The position numbers and the translations under genes are program-made. Under the pieces are notes generated by a model, which saw only the letters and a program-made list of their open reading frames with translations, searched no databases and was not told the origin of the DNA. Positions 1 through 7,678 of a stretch of 64,000 bases of DNA are shown here, piece by piece; the stretch's first letter is position 1; each line of letters opens with the position of its first letter. Source of the stretch: Burkholderia cenocepacia (GTDB lineage: Bacteria; Pseudomonadota; Gammaproteobacteria; Burkholderiales; Burkholderiaceae); contig NZ_CP060040.1 of the NCBI RefSeq assembly GCF_014211915.1, forward strand, positions 2,666,001-2,730,000, in the 5' to 3' direction.

Positions 1-1520
1 CCGGTGCGGCCGAGAATTCGAACAGCTTCCGCGACCAGTTCCAGCTCAACCGGCAGGCGATCGCGCCGTCCGCGCAGTTCAAGCTCGACCGCGACACGGT
101 GCTGAACGTCGAATTCGACTACCTGCACGACCGCCGCACGTCCGACCAGGGGATCCCCGCGTATCTCGGCCGGCCGGTCGACGTGCCGATCAACACGTAC
201 TACGGGTCGGCCGACGGGGTGAACAGCTCGTACAACGACGTCTCCGCGAAAAGCGCGACGGTGTCGCTCGATCATCGCTTCAACGATTCGCTGTCGTTCC
301 ACGGCGCGATCCGCGCGTACGACTTCTCGCTCGAGCGGAAGAACTACGTGACGTATGAGCCGATCAAGACCGCCGCGCATCCGGTCGTCACGCTCGACCA
401 GTCGACGCGCCAGCGTACCGATCACGGCATCGACGGGCTGTTCGAACTCACGCAGAAGACGTCGCTGTTCGGCATGCGCCACGAGCTGCTTTACGGGCTG
501 GAACTGTCGCAGCAGCAGAAGTTCGACACGATCTACAGCGTGTCGAAGGTCGCGACCTACGATCTCTTCAATCCGCAGCCGGTCGTCCTGCCCGGCGTGC
601 CGACCGGCACGCGTGCGAAGACGAACGCGTCGACCGTGGTCGGGCTCGCGGGCGTCTACGCGCAGGACCTGATCTCGCTGACCGAACACTGGAAGGTGCT
701 TGCCGGCCTGCGCTTCGACTACCTGAACCAGATTCGCCACGACTACACGTCGTCGAACGTCAATCTCGATCGCACCGACCATGCGTGGAGCCCGCGCGTC
801 GGCCTGATCTACGAACCGCTCGACTGGCTGACGCTGTACGGGTCGTTCAGCCAGTCGTTCTCGCCGCTGGCCGACACGCTGATCAGTTCCGGCGCGTTCA
901 CGAACGGCGCCGCGCTCGCGCCGCAGAAGACCACCGCGTATGAAGTCGGCTCACGCTTCGACCTCGGCGGCAAGGCGACGGCCAGCGTCGCGCTGTTCGA
1001 CATGCGCCAGACCAACCAGCAGATCGGCGACCCGGCGAATCCCGGCTATGCGCTGCCGATCGGTACCCAGCACGTACGCGGGATGGAGCTCGGCTTCACC
1101 GGCGAGATCGCACCGAAGTGGTCGGTGTATGCGGGTTACGCGTACCTGAACGGCACGGTGGACGGCTCCGCGCAATCGACGGCGGCCGGCCTCGCGGTAT
1201 CGAGCAATACGCCGGGGCTGATGCCGCGCCACAGCGCGAACCTGTGGCTCAAGCGCGAGCTGCCGTACGGCTTCTATGCGGCGGCCGGCATGCAGTTCCA
1301 GTCGGCGCGCTACACGTCGGCGAGCGATCTCGTCACGCTGCCGTCGTTCACGGTGTTCAACCTGGGCGCAGGCTATCGCAGCAAGAAGGTCGACGTGACG
1401 CTCACGCTCGACAACCTGTTCAATCGACGCTACTTCATCGCCGCGCACGGCAACGCGGACCTGTACAACATGCCCGGCGATCCGCGCACGCTGACCGCCA
1501 CGGTGAAGTGGCACATGTAA
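1..1520 (+). CDS. TonB-dependent siderophore receptor (5' end missing)
   Basis: This is the C-terminal part of an outer-membrane TonB-dependent receptor that imports ferric siderophores. The frame is open from the first bases of the window, so the plug domain and the start lie outside; the GTG at 99 is internal. The visible ~505 residues are the beta-barrel, with alternating amphipathic strands and typical phrases such as YAQDLISLTEHWKVLAGLRF, YGSFSQSFSPL, YEVGSRFDL and VTLTLDNLFNRRYF. The protein ends VKWHM, so the last residue is not the usual aromatic one, although Trp is close. No downstream partner gene is on this strand; the next gene is convergent. The substrate cannot be told from the barrel alone. 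Confidence 0.9.
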   Translation, partial: GAAENSNSFRDQFQLNRQAIAPSAQFKLDRDTVLNVEFDYLHDRRTSDQGIPAYLGRPVDVPINTYYGSADGVNSSYNDVSAKSATVSLDHRFNDSLSFHGAIRAYDFSLERKNYVTYEPIKTAAHPVVTLDQSTRQRTDHGIDGLFELTQKTSLFGMRHELLYGLELSQQQKFDTIYSVSKVATYDLFNPQPVVLPGVPTGTRAKTNASTVVGLAGVYAQDLISLTEHWKVLAGLRFDYLNQIRHDYTSSNVNLDRTDHAWSPRVGLIYEPLDWLTLYGSFSQSFSPLADTLISSGAFTNGAALAPQKTTAYEVGSRFDLGGKATASVALFDMRQTNQQIGDPANPGYALPIGTQHVRGMELGFTGEIAPKWSVYAGYAYLNGTVDGSAQSTAAGLAVSSNTPGLMPRHSANLWLKRELPYGFYAAAGMQFQSARYTSASDLVTLPSFTVFNLGAGYRSKKVDVTLTLDNLFNRRYFIAAHGNADLYNMPGDPRTLTATVKWHM

Positions 1521-1713
1521 CGCACGCGGTGCGCGACGATGCGGGGCTTCCTCGCGATGCCTCGCACTCGAGCGCCCATGATCCGGCTCGCGCTTGATGT
1601 GTCGAGCATGAGCGGTCGCGCCCGCGCGCTGCTGGTGAAGATCGTTTCTGCCGGCGTGCCGGCGCGGCACGCATGCGGCGCCACCGCGTCATGACACCGG
1701 CGCGACCGCGCCG

Positions 1714-2661
1714 TTACTCGACGTCTTCGTCATCCTCTTCATCGGCGTCTTGCACGTCGCGTTCCGGCGCCGCATACGCGCTCGCCTGTTCGAGCAGCCA
1801 GCCGCGGAACGATTCCAGCGGCTTGCTGTGGCTGAACTCGGTCGGATACACGAGGTAGTACGCCGAATCGCCGACGGTTGCCGCGTCGCACGGCACGACG
1901 AGGCCGAGCTGCTGCAGCTGCTCCTCGACGAAGAACTTCGGCACGAGCGCGACGCCGAGCCCGGCCGCGGCCGCGCTGATCAGCATCGTATGCAGTTCGT
2001 AGCGCACGCCCTGCATCGTGCGGATGTCCTCGACGCCGTGCGTCTCGAACCACTGCGCCCACGCGCCGGGGCGCGTCGTCGAGTGCAGCAGCGGATACGC
2101 GAGCAGATCCTCGACGCGCTCGACCGGCCCGTTCAGCAGCGCGGGCGAGCAGATCGGCACGACTTCCTCGCCGAACAGGTAGTCGGACGACGTGCCGGGC
2201 CAGGTCGGCTTGCCGTAGTGGATCGCGGCTTCGAAGTGCGTGTCCTCGAACGAGAACAGGTCGGTGCGGCTGCCCATGTTCACGCGCACGTCGGGCGTGC
2301 GGTCGTAGAAGCTCTTGATGCGCGGGATCAGCCAGTGCGACGCGAAGGTCGGCAGCACCGCGAGTTCCAGGTAACCGCCACCGCTGCCGTGCGCGATGAT
2401 CGACAGCGTGTCGCGGTCGAGCGTTTCGAGCGCGCGCCGCACCTGCGTGCCGTACAGCTTGCCGGCGCGCGTCAGCACGACGCGCTGCTTCACGCGCGCG
2501 AACAGCCGCACGCCGAGGCTCGCCTCCAGCGTCGCGATCTGCCGCGACACGGCGCTTTCGGTCAGGAACAGCTCCTTGGCCGCGTGCGTGAAGCTCTCGT
2601 GGCGGGCGGCGGCTTCGAAAGCCACGAGCGCGCCCATGTTGGGGATCTTGAATTTGCGCAT
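1714..2661 (-). CDS. LysR-family regulator, GcvA-like
   Basis: A 315-residue LysR-type transcriptional regulator. The N-terminal winged helix-turn-helix spans about residues 8-68 (FTHAAKELFLTESAVSRQI), followed by a substrate-binding domain with the GcvA-like phrases ARVKQRVVLTRAGKLYG and HYGKPTWPG. The start at 2661 gives the usual LysR N-terminus directly before the helix-turn-helix. It ends in an unusual acidic tail (DADEEDDEDVE). It is divergent from the HglS-type gene at 2886, with about 220 bp between them, which is the classical layout of a LysR regulator and its target, so control of 2-oxoadipate breakdown is a reasonable inference. The effector is unknown. Confidence 0.9.
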   Translation of the reverse strand: MRKFKIPNMGALVAFEAAARHESFTHAAKELFLTESAVSRQIATLEASLGVRLFARVKQRVVLTRAGKLYGTQVRRALETLDRDTLSIIAHGSGGGYLELAVLPTFASHWLIPRIKSFYDRTPDVRVNMGSRTDLFSFEDTHFEAAIHYGKPTWPGTSSDYLFGEEVVPICSPALLNGPVERVEDLLAYPLLHSTTRPGAWAQWFETHGVEDIRTMQGVRYELHTMLISAAAAGLGVALVPKFFVEEQLQQLGLVVPCDAATVGDSAYYLVYPTEFSHSKPLESFRGWLLEQASAYAAPERDVQDADEEDDEDVE

Positions 2662-2885
2662 GATGCTCGATTGATCTGATGAATGGACCCGTACGCCGCC
2701 CGGGCGAAACGCCGGCGATGAGCGGCTGATAATTCCAAAAACTCATCACGTATCAATTTAATCTCGCTTTACGCCCCGCTGCAACCCTTTGAATAATGCT
2801 TGCCATGCAAGGCTTGGCGCCCGCGGGCGGCGGGCCGACGAGTGGCCGGCACGTTTGCCGGCGAGTCCCCGAGACGAGAATCCTG

Positions 2886-3914
2886 ATGCGCAATCCGAAT
2901 ATCGACAGCTTGCTGACCAAGCTGCTGGGACAGGCGAAGACCGACGCCCTGTTCTCGACCCTGAACATGCCGGCCATCCTCGAAGAATGGGAAGACGGCG
3001 TCGTGACCCGCGCGGAAATCGCGCAGGCGATGAACATGGCGCTGTTCGAAGGGCTGCTCGACCGTTCGGCGAACGGCCGCGCGTACACGGCCGAGGCGAT
3101 CGAAAACGGCGGCTCGGTCCATTTCGACCACGGCGCGCTGCGCACGGTGCGCTGGCCGCACACGGGCGCACTGCCGCCGGGCGAGGCGGCGTTCACGCGC
3201 ATCCTGCGTCCGCTCGGCTTCCGTCTGAACGGCCGCTACCCGCTCGACAAGCTCGGCATGACCGGCCGCGCGTATGCGCATGAAGACGCCCCGGATGAAA
3301 TCGCGCAGTTCTTCGTCAGCGAACTGCATCCGGAGCGCTTCTCGAAGGAATTCCAGCAGGCCGTGACGAACGTGGTCGGCTCGTCGCGCGACCCGCTGTC
3401 GCCGGCCGCCGTCGCGCGGCTGTGGGAAGTCGAGCGCGAAGGCTGGCTGTCGCTGGAAGACGCCCATGCGCTGCTGCCGGAAATCGTCGGCGCGTTCGCG
3501 CGCCAGCACGACGTGCCGAACGAGCTCGACTACGAGACGCTGCTGATGGAATCGGCGGAAATGGCGTGGATCGCGACCGAGGGCAACGCGTTCAATCACG
3601 CGACCGACCGCGTCGCCGACGTGTTCAAGCTGTCCGACGACGAGAAGGCGAAGGGGCGACCGATGAAGCCCGAAGTCGAACGCTCGCGCTCGGGCCGCGT
3701 GTTCCAGACGGCCTATCGCGCGGATACCGTCGAGCGCGAATTCCGCACCCGCGACGGCGGCACGGTGAAGCGCAACGTGCCGGGTTCGTTCTACGAGTTC
3801 ATCACGCGCAAGCGCACGTTCGACCAGGCGGCGCGTCGCTGGGTGACCGACCTGCGCTTCGATGCGGGCAACGCGCAGGGCATCTTCAAGATGACGGCGA
3901 ACGCGGCGAAGTAA
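2886..3914 (+). CDS. hglS: 2-oxoadipate dioxygenase/decarboxylase (HglS, DUF1338)
   Basis: A 342-residue DUF1338 protein. The characterised member, HglS of Pseudomonas putida, is an Fe(II) enzyme that turns 2-oxoadipate into 2-hydroxyglutarate in D-lysine catabolism. The expected metal ligands are present: His82 (DHGAL), His238 (FNHAT) and Glu304 (FYEFI), with nearly the same spacing as recalled for HglS (70/226/294). Arg86, four residues after the first His, matches the substrate-binding Arg. The protein is shorter than the roughly 460-residue P. putida enzyme. ATG 2886 was chosen because it starts at the conserved MRNPNIDSLL; an in-frame ATG at 2796 would add 30 residues with no homology visible. 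The divergent LysR at 2661 is a likely regulator. No other lysine-pathway gene is in view. Confidence 0.82.
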   Translation: MRNPNIDSLLTKLLGQAKTDALFSTLNMPAILEEWEDGVVTRAEIAQAMNMALFEGLLDRSANGRAYTAEAIENGGSVHFDHGALRTVRWPHTGALPPGEAAFTRILRPLGFRLNGRYPLDKLGMTGRAYAHEDAPDEIAQFFVSELHPERFSKEFQQAVTNVVGSSRDPLSPAAVARLWEVEREGWLSLEDAHALLPEIVGAFARQHDVPNELDYETLLMESAEMAWIATEGNAFNHATDRVADVFKLSDDEKAKGRPMKPEVERSRSGRVFQTAYRADTVEREFRTRDGGTVKRNVPGSFYEFITRKRTFDQAARRWVTDLRFDAGNAQGIFKMTANAAK

Positions 3915-3949
3915 GCGCGACGCGTCACGCACTGCGGATGAAAAGAAAC

Positions 3950-3979
3950 GGGCCGGCGGCTGATTTCAGCCGCCGGCCC
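3950..3979. terminator. Bidirectional rho-independent terminator
   Basis: A perfect 14-bp inverted repeat (arm GGGCCGGCGGCTGA) with a 2-nt centre lies between the convergent hglS-like gene and the small minus-strand genes. The + side continues GTTTGC and the minus side reads CGTTTCTTTTC, so it can serve both directions. Confidence 0.8.
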
Positions 3980-4004
3980 GTTTGCATTGACGGGGCGTCG
4001 CGCG

Positions 4005-4088
4005 TCAGAAGAGGTGCGTGACCAGAAAAAACAGCACCAGCAGCCCGATCGGTACGCCGAGCAGCCATGCGATCAGATATTTGCCCAT
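4005..4088 (-). CDS. 27-residue single-pass membrane protein
   Basis: A very short gene encoding a 27-residue peptide that is almost wholly one transmembrane helix (MGKYLIAWLLGVPIGLLVLF then FLVTHLF). It has a strong ribosome binding site, GAGGAGG, 8-10 nt before the ATG, and a TGA stop at 4005-4007. It sits 63 bp downstream of the CsbD-like gene on the same strand and is closed by the terminator at 3950-3979, so it is probably the last gene of the stress operon. Small hydrophobic proteins of this kind are often attached to envelope-stress genes, but no function is known to me. The call rests on the ribosome binding site, hydrophobicity and context. Confidence 0.7.
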   Translation of the reverse strand: MGKYLIAWLLGVPIGLLVLFFLVTHLF

Positions 4089-4151
4089 GTCGTGGTCCTC
4101 CTCGTGGCCGCGACGCGGCGTGCGTCGCGGCGGGGTGAGACGACTGGCGCG

Positions 4152-4349
4152 TTACAGCTCGCGGTCGAACTCCTTCAACTGCTTCTCGGCTTCGTCGCGG
4201 GCGATCCCGTAACGCTCCTGGATCTTGCCGGCCAGATAATCGCGATTGCCTTCCGCGACCTGGAGATCGTCGTCGGTCAGCTTGCCCCACTTGGCCTTCA
4301 GCTTGCCGGTGAGCTGCTTCCACTGACCCTTGATCTTGTCTTCGTTCAT
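4152..4349 (-). CDS. CsbD-family stress protein
   Basis: A 65-residue hydrophilic protein of the CsbD/YjbJ family, with the characteristic MNEDKIKGQWKQLTGKLKAK start and a GKIQERYGIARDEAEKQL C-terminal helix. CsbD proteins are abundant general-stress proteins with no clear biochemical role. A good ribosome binding site (GAAAGGAG) precedes the ATG. It lies between a BON-domain gene and a 27-residue membrane protein gene on the same strand, and a second CsbD paralogue is encoded at 7069, suggesting one stress regulon around the PAS/LuxR regulator. Confidence 0.93.
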   Translation of the reverse strand: MNEDKIKGQWKQLTGKLKAKWGKLTDDDLQVAEGNRDYLAGKIQERYGIARDEAEKQLKEFDREL

Positions 4350-4402
4350 GGTGTGCTCCTTTCGTAAGGGGAGAAAAGTGCGGCGCTCGGCCGCGGGGTA
4401 GC

Positions 4403-4753
4403 TCAGGCCTTCGCCTTCAGGCCGGATGCGTCGACGTGCTTCACGCCCTTGATCGCGCGGGTCACGGCGACGGCCTTCTTCACGGCGACCTTCGTCGGCA
4501 GCACGCCCGTCAGCGTGACGACGCCGTCCACCGTCTTCACGCTGATGTCGGTGCTCTTCACGCCGTCGGTCGTTGCGAGCTCACCTTTCACCTTGGTCGT
4601 GATCCACGTGTCGGTGACAGGCTGATTCGATTCGCTCGCCATGCCGCTGTCGGTCGACGAGGCCTGGGCATGCGCGTTCGTGAGCGGCGCGGCGGAAAGC
4701 AGGAAGGCCGCGCTGACGGCGAGCAGGGTCGAAAGGTGCGAGGTCTTGTTCAT
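4403..4753 (-). CDS. Periplasmic BON-domain protein (OsmY-like)
   Basis: A 116-residue exported protein. Residues 1-29 form a signal peptide ending ANA-like at NAHAQA. One BON domain follows (about 45-115; TWITTKVKGELATTDGVKS, VKTVDGVVTLTGVLPTK, GVKHVDASGL). BON domains bind phospholipids and occur in the osmotic-stress protein OsmY. ATG 4753 was chosen because of the ribosome binding site GAAGGAG 7 nt upstream and because it begins the signal peptide; an upstream in-frame ATG at 4786 lacks both. It is in a minus-strand series with the proline-rich protein upstream and CsbD downstream. Confidence 0.9.
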   Translation of the reverse strand: MNKTSHLSTLLAVSAAFLLSAAPLTNAHAQASSTDSGMASESNQPVTDTWITTKVKGELATTDGVKSTDISVKTVDGVVTLTGVLPTKVAVKKAVAVTRAIKGVKHVDASGLKAKA

Positions 4754-4829
4754 TGATGTTCTCCTTCGATTGGCGGGTTGAATCAATCAGTCGGTGAGCA
4801 CGGCGCGTTCCCGTGCGGTTCCGGTGCGT

Positions 4830-4994
4830 TCAACGCGCGATCGGCGTGTCGTAGCCGGGCTCGCGCGGCGGCATGTCCGGGCGCGGTACGTCGGGTGGCA
4901 GCGGTACCGGCGGGTCGGTGCCGGGCGCCGGTTCGGGCGGATGGTCCGGGGCCGGTTCGGGCCGCGTCGGATCGGGTGTCTGATGCAATTTCAT
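4830..4994 (-). CDS. Small proline-rich protein
   Basis: A 54-residue protein made largely of Pro, Asp, Glu and Arg (PEPAPDHPPEPAPGTDPPVP), with no signal peptide or hydrophobic segment. It is expected to be disordered. The ATG at 4994 has a strong ribosome binding site (GGGAGGA) about 7 nt upstream. It is the first gene of the minus-strand stress group (proline-rich, BON, CsbD, 27-residue membrane protein) and is divergent from the PAS/LuxR regulator; two dyad operators lie in the intervening region. Function unknown. Confidence 0.65.
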   Translation of the reverse strand: MKLHQTPDPTRPEPAPDHPPEPAPGTDPPVPLPPDVPRPDMPPREPGYDTPIAR

Positions 4995-5083
4995 CCGGGT
5001 GTCCTCCCTCTGCGGTATGAAAGGGCAGCGCATGAGCGCCGATGCAGTACCAGCGTACCGACGCGAACGCGAGCGGACATCGC

Positions 5084-5114
5084 GCAAATTCACCGGATCG
5101 GTTAGTGCGTTTGC
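5084..5114. promoter_or_regulatory. Dyad operator, copy A
   Basis: GCAAATTCAC, 11 nt, GTGCGTTTGC. The arms match in 8 of 10 pairs. It has the same arm length, spacing and outer sequence as the copies at 5236 and 6936. Confidence 0.6.
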
Positions 5115-5235
5115 ACTGGGGGACGGAACAGACGGCGGGGTGGGGACATGCACCACGACCCGGGCAACGCGGCGCGACAGGCGCGCTGGCCGCATCGCAC
5201 CATTCGGCGGGGCACCGCACGATCACGGGCGGCGT

Positions 5236-5266
5236 GCGAATGTACTATTCGAGATAGTGCATTCGC
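5236..5266. promoter_or_regulatory. Dyad operator, copy B
   Basis: GCGAATGTAC, 11 nt, GTGCATTCGC; the symmetry extends to 13-bp arms (GCGAATGTACTAT / ATAGTGCATTCGC) with one mismatch around a 5-nt centre. It lies 126 bp before the start of the PAS/LuxR gene, so autoregulation is plausible. Confidence 0.65.
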
Positions 5267-5392
5267 GCGTGTCGCGCCGTTGCGCGGCACGCGATCATCG
5301 CCGCACGCGCCGGCCGGGGCATGCCGCTGCAACGGGCGCTCGGCCGGCGCTCATGTTGATCGCTCATGTTGACGACAAGGGACAACGATTCG

Positions 5393-6925
5393 ATGAACGA
5401 ACCAGTAGACGAACAGGCGCTCAAGTCGCATACCGACCGGCGCCAGCTGCACCAGATCATCGCGGGGCTGACCGAGGGCGTGATCCTGATCGAGCCCGAC
5501 CAGCGGATCGTCTGGGCGAACGAGGCTGCGCTCGCGATGCATGGCGTGACCGAGTTGAAGGCGCTCGGCGCGGACGTTACCGAATACCGCGAGCGATTCC
5601 GGCTGCGCTACCGGAACAATCATCCGGTGCGCGACGGCCACTATCCGATGGATCGCGTGATCGCGGGCGAGGAGTTCAGCGACGTGACGGTCGAAGTCGA
5701 ATCGGCCGCCGACGAGTCGGTGAGCTGGGTGCACCGCATCCGCAGCCTGGTGCTGACGAACGCGGCCGGCGCGCCCGACTGCCTCGCGCTCGTGCTGCAC
5801 GACGCGACCGAATGGGCGAGCGCCGAGGAACGCTTCGAGCGCACCTTCAACGCGAATCCGGCGCCGGCCGTGATCTGCCGGCTCGACGACTTGCGCTACG
5901 TGAAGGTCAACCAGGGCTTTCTCGACATGACGGGCCACGCGCGCGACGACGTGCTCGGCCGCTCGGTGTACGAGATCGACGTGCTCGAACAGGCCGAGCG
6001 ACGCGAGCTGGCGATCGAGCGGCTCGGCGAAGGCGCGACGATCCCGCAGATGGAGGCCGTGCTCAAGCTTGCCGACGGCAGCACCAAGGCGGTGGTCGTC
6101 GCCGGGCAGCCGATCGACATGAACGGCGAGGCGTGCATGCTGTTCACGTTCATGGATCTCGAGCCGCGCAAGCAGGCCGAGCGCGCGCTGATGCAAAGCG
6201 AGGAACGCTTCGCGACGGCCTTCCGGATGGCGCCGGTCGCGATGGCGATCGTCACGGCCGACCGTTTCGAGCTGCTCGACGTGAACGATGGGTTTGCCGC
6301 GATGACGGGCCATGCGCAGGCCGATCTCCTTGGTAAATCCGCGGACGAGATCGGGCTGTGGGCCGAACGCGGCGCGTGGTCGCGTATCGAAGGCCGGCTC
6401 GCGGGCGACGGTCACGTGCGCAACGTGGACGTGCAGATTCGCACGCGCGACGGCGACGTGCGCGATTGCGTCGTGTCGGCCGACCCCGTCGCGATTCACG
6501 GGCGTGACTGCCTGCTGGTCGCGCTGCTCGACATCAGCGACCGCAAGCGCACCGAGATGGAGCTCGTCTATGCGATCGAGACGGCGATGCAGGACGCGTC
6601 GTGGTTCAGCCGCACGCTGATCGAGAAGCTCGCGAACGTGCGGCGCGCGAATGCGCCGGATGCGGGCGCGCAGCTGTCCGACCTGACCGCGCGCGAGCGC
6701 GACGTGTTCGACCTGCTGTGCCACGGTCTGGCCGACAAGGAAATCGCCGGCCGCCTCGGGCTGGCGCCGAACACCGTGCGCAATCACGTCGCGACGATCT
6801 ACGCGAAGCTCGACGTGCACAGCCGCGGCGAGGCGATCGTGTGGGCGCGCGAGCGCGGCATCGTGGGCGCGGCCGAAGCGAACGGCGCGCGCGGCGACAA
6901 GAGCGGCGCGAAGGGCAAGGACTGA
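5393..6925 (+). CDS. Triple-PAS LuxR-family transcriptional regulator
   Basis: A 510-residue cytoplasmic regulator. Three PAS domains can be followed at about 18-135 (HQIIAGLTEGVILIEPDQRI), 145-260 (ERTFNANPAPAVICRLDDLR) and 270-385 (ATAFRMAPVAMAIVTADRF). A LuxR/GerE helix-turn-helix follows at about 425-490 (LTARERDVFDLLCHGLADKE, then EIAGRLGLAPNTVRNHV). No kinase or receiver domain is present, so it is a one-component sensor whose PAS domains probably sense a small ligand or redox state. ATG 5393 follows AAGGGA by 10 nt; ATG 5366 is less supported. It is flanked by three copies of one dyad operator and by CsbD, BON and other stress genes, which suggests it controls them. It ends in a Lys/Gly-rich tail. 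Confidence 0.88.
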   Translation: MNEPVDEQALKSHTDRRQLHQIIAGLTEGVILIEPDQRIVWANEAALAMHGVTELKALGADVTEYRERFRLRYRNNHPVRDGHYPMDRVIAGEEFSDVTVEVESAADESVSWVHRIRSLVLTNAAGAPDCLALVLHDATEWASAEERFERTFNANPAPAVICRLDDLRYVKVNQGFLDMTGHARDDVLGRSVYEIDVLEQAERRELAIERLGEGATIPQMEAVLKLADGSTKAVVVAGQPIDMNGEACMLFTFMDLEPRKQAERALMQSEERFATAFRMAPVAMAIVTADRFELLDVNDGFAAMTGHAQADLLGKSADEIGLWAERGAWSRIEGRLAGDGHVRNVDVQIRTRDGDVRDCVVSADPVAIHGRDCLLVALLDISDRKRTEMELVYAIETAMQDASWFSRTLIEKLANVRRANAPDAGAQLSDLTARERDVFDLLCHGLADKEIAGRLGLAPNTVRNHVATIYAKLDVHSRGEAIVWARERGIVGAAEANGARGDKSGAKGKD

Positions 6926-6935
6926 GCGCGGCGGT

Positions 6936-6966
6936 ACGAATGCACCATGTGGATTGGTGCATCCGC
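6936..6966. promoter_or_regulatory. Dyad operator, copy C
   Basis: ACGAATGCAC, 11 nt, GTGCATCCGC. The perfect inner inverted repeat is ATGCACCA / TGGTGCAT. It lies just after the PAS/LuxR stop codon and about 100 bp before the second CsbD gene. Aligned without gaps, it is identical to copy B at 21 of 31 positions. Confidence 0.65.
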
Positions 6967-7068
6967 ATCTACCTCGCGCGGCGCCCCGCTTGCGATCCTG
7001 TCCACTCGGCGGTGCGACGGAAGGCGCCGCATCGCCGGCTCTCCCTCAAACCATCGCAGGAGATGACC

Positions 7069-7260
7069 ATGGACAGGAATCGCATCGAAGGCAAGCTCAA
7101 ACAGGTCAGGGGTTCGGTCAAGGAAGCACTCGGCAAGGTGACGGGCGACCGCGAGACCGAAGCGGAAGGCGTGGCCGAACAGCAGGCCGGCAAGCTTCAG
7201 GAGAAGGCCGGCGAGGCGGCCGATGCGGTGCGCAACCACACGGGCACCGATCGGCACTGA
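7069..7260 (+). CDS. CsbD-family stress protein (second copy)
   Basis: A 63-residue CsbD-family protein (MDRNRIEGKLKQVRGSVKEA, then GKVTGDRETEAEG), very hydrophilic and helical. The ATG at 7069 is 6 nt after GCAGGAG; the ATG at 7063 abuts the ribosome binding site and is unlikely. It follows the PAS/LuxR gene by 143 bp, with dyad copy C in between, and so is the best candidate target of that regulator. It is closer to the CsbD of Gram-positive type (GKLKQ..G..KE..GK.TGD) than to the YjbJ-like copy at 4152. Confidence 0.92.
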   Translation: MDRNRIEGKLKQVRGSVKEALGKVTGDRETEAEGVAEQQAGKLQEKAGEAADAVRNHTGTDRH

Positions 7261-7678
7261 CCGATGACGCGGCGCCCGCAAGGGGCGTCGCGAAGGCCGG
7301 CCGGGCCGGCATCGCAACGATGATGCGTTGCCGGCATGACCACGACCGGCCCCGACCCGGCGGCGCAGCCGCTGTCTCCTGCCGCGGACTTCCATCCCGG
7401 CTCACCGTCGTACGGGCCGCGGAGCGGCCATGACCACGGAACTTGATGACCAAATCTCACAACATAGTTCCGATATTTCGTTTGCTGCACGGGTATTGGC
7501 TACCCACAATCCATTCACCTCTTTCGCGATGAAAGGTTCTTCGGAGACGGAACCACGGTGAACGGCCAGCCGGTCGGGCGCATGGCGCCTCGGCGGCGCA
7601 CGCCATCGCCGGCGCGCAGGAGGTTGCCGACGCGCGCCGATCGCGCGTTGCATCCCGATCCCCAGCAGAAGGACAGCC
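7261..7678. other. Intergenic region upstream of the binding-protein gene
   Basis: About 420 bp with no gene seen. An AT-richer segment at 7438-7515 probably carries the promoter for the binding-protein gene at 7679. It includes the inverted repeat CGGAACT / AGTTCCG at 7437-7443 and 7466-7472 with a 22-nt spacer. Confidence 0.5.

Larger units (their letters stand above)
4995..5392. other. Divergent regulatory region with two copies of a dyad
   Basis: About 400 bp without a convincing gene between the proline-rich gene (minus) and the PAS/LuxR regulator (plus). It holds two of the three 10-N11-10 dyads described separately, and so is likely the shared control region. Confidence 0.7.

Noticed and set aside
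951..1670. Long minus-strand open frame opposite the TonB receptor
   Set aside because: Arg/His-rich shadow of the receptor gene; typical of high-GC DNA.
4792..4822. Possible fourth copy of the dyad (CAC-N11-GTG) before the BON gene
   Set aside because: Spacing fits, but the arms agree in only about half the positions and the site is close to what GC-rich DNA gives by chance.
7018..7260. Longer alternatives for the second CsbD gene
   Set aside because: The upstream part of the frame is a shadow of the regulator gene; ATG 7069 has the proper ribosome binding site.
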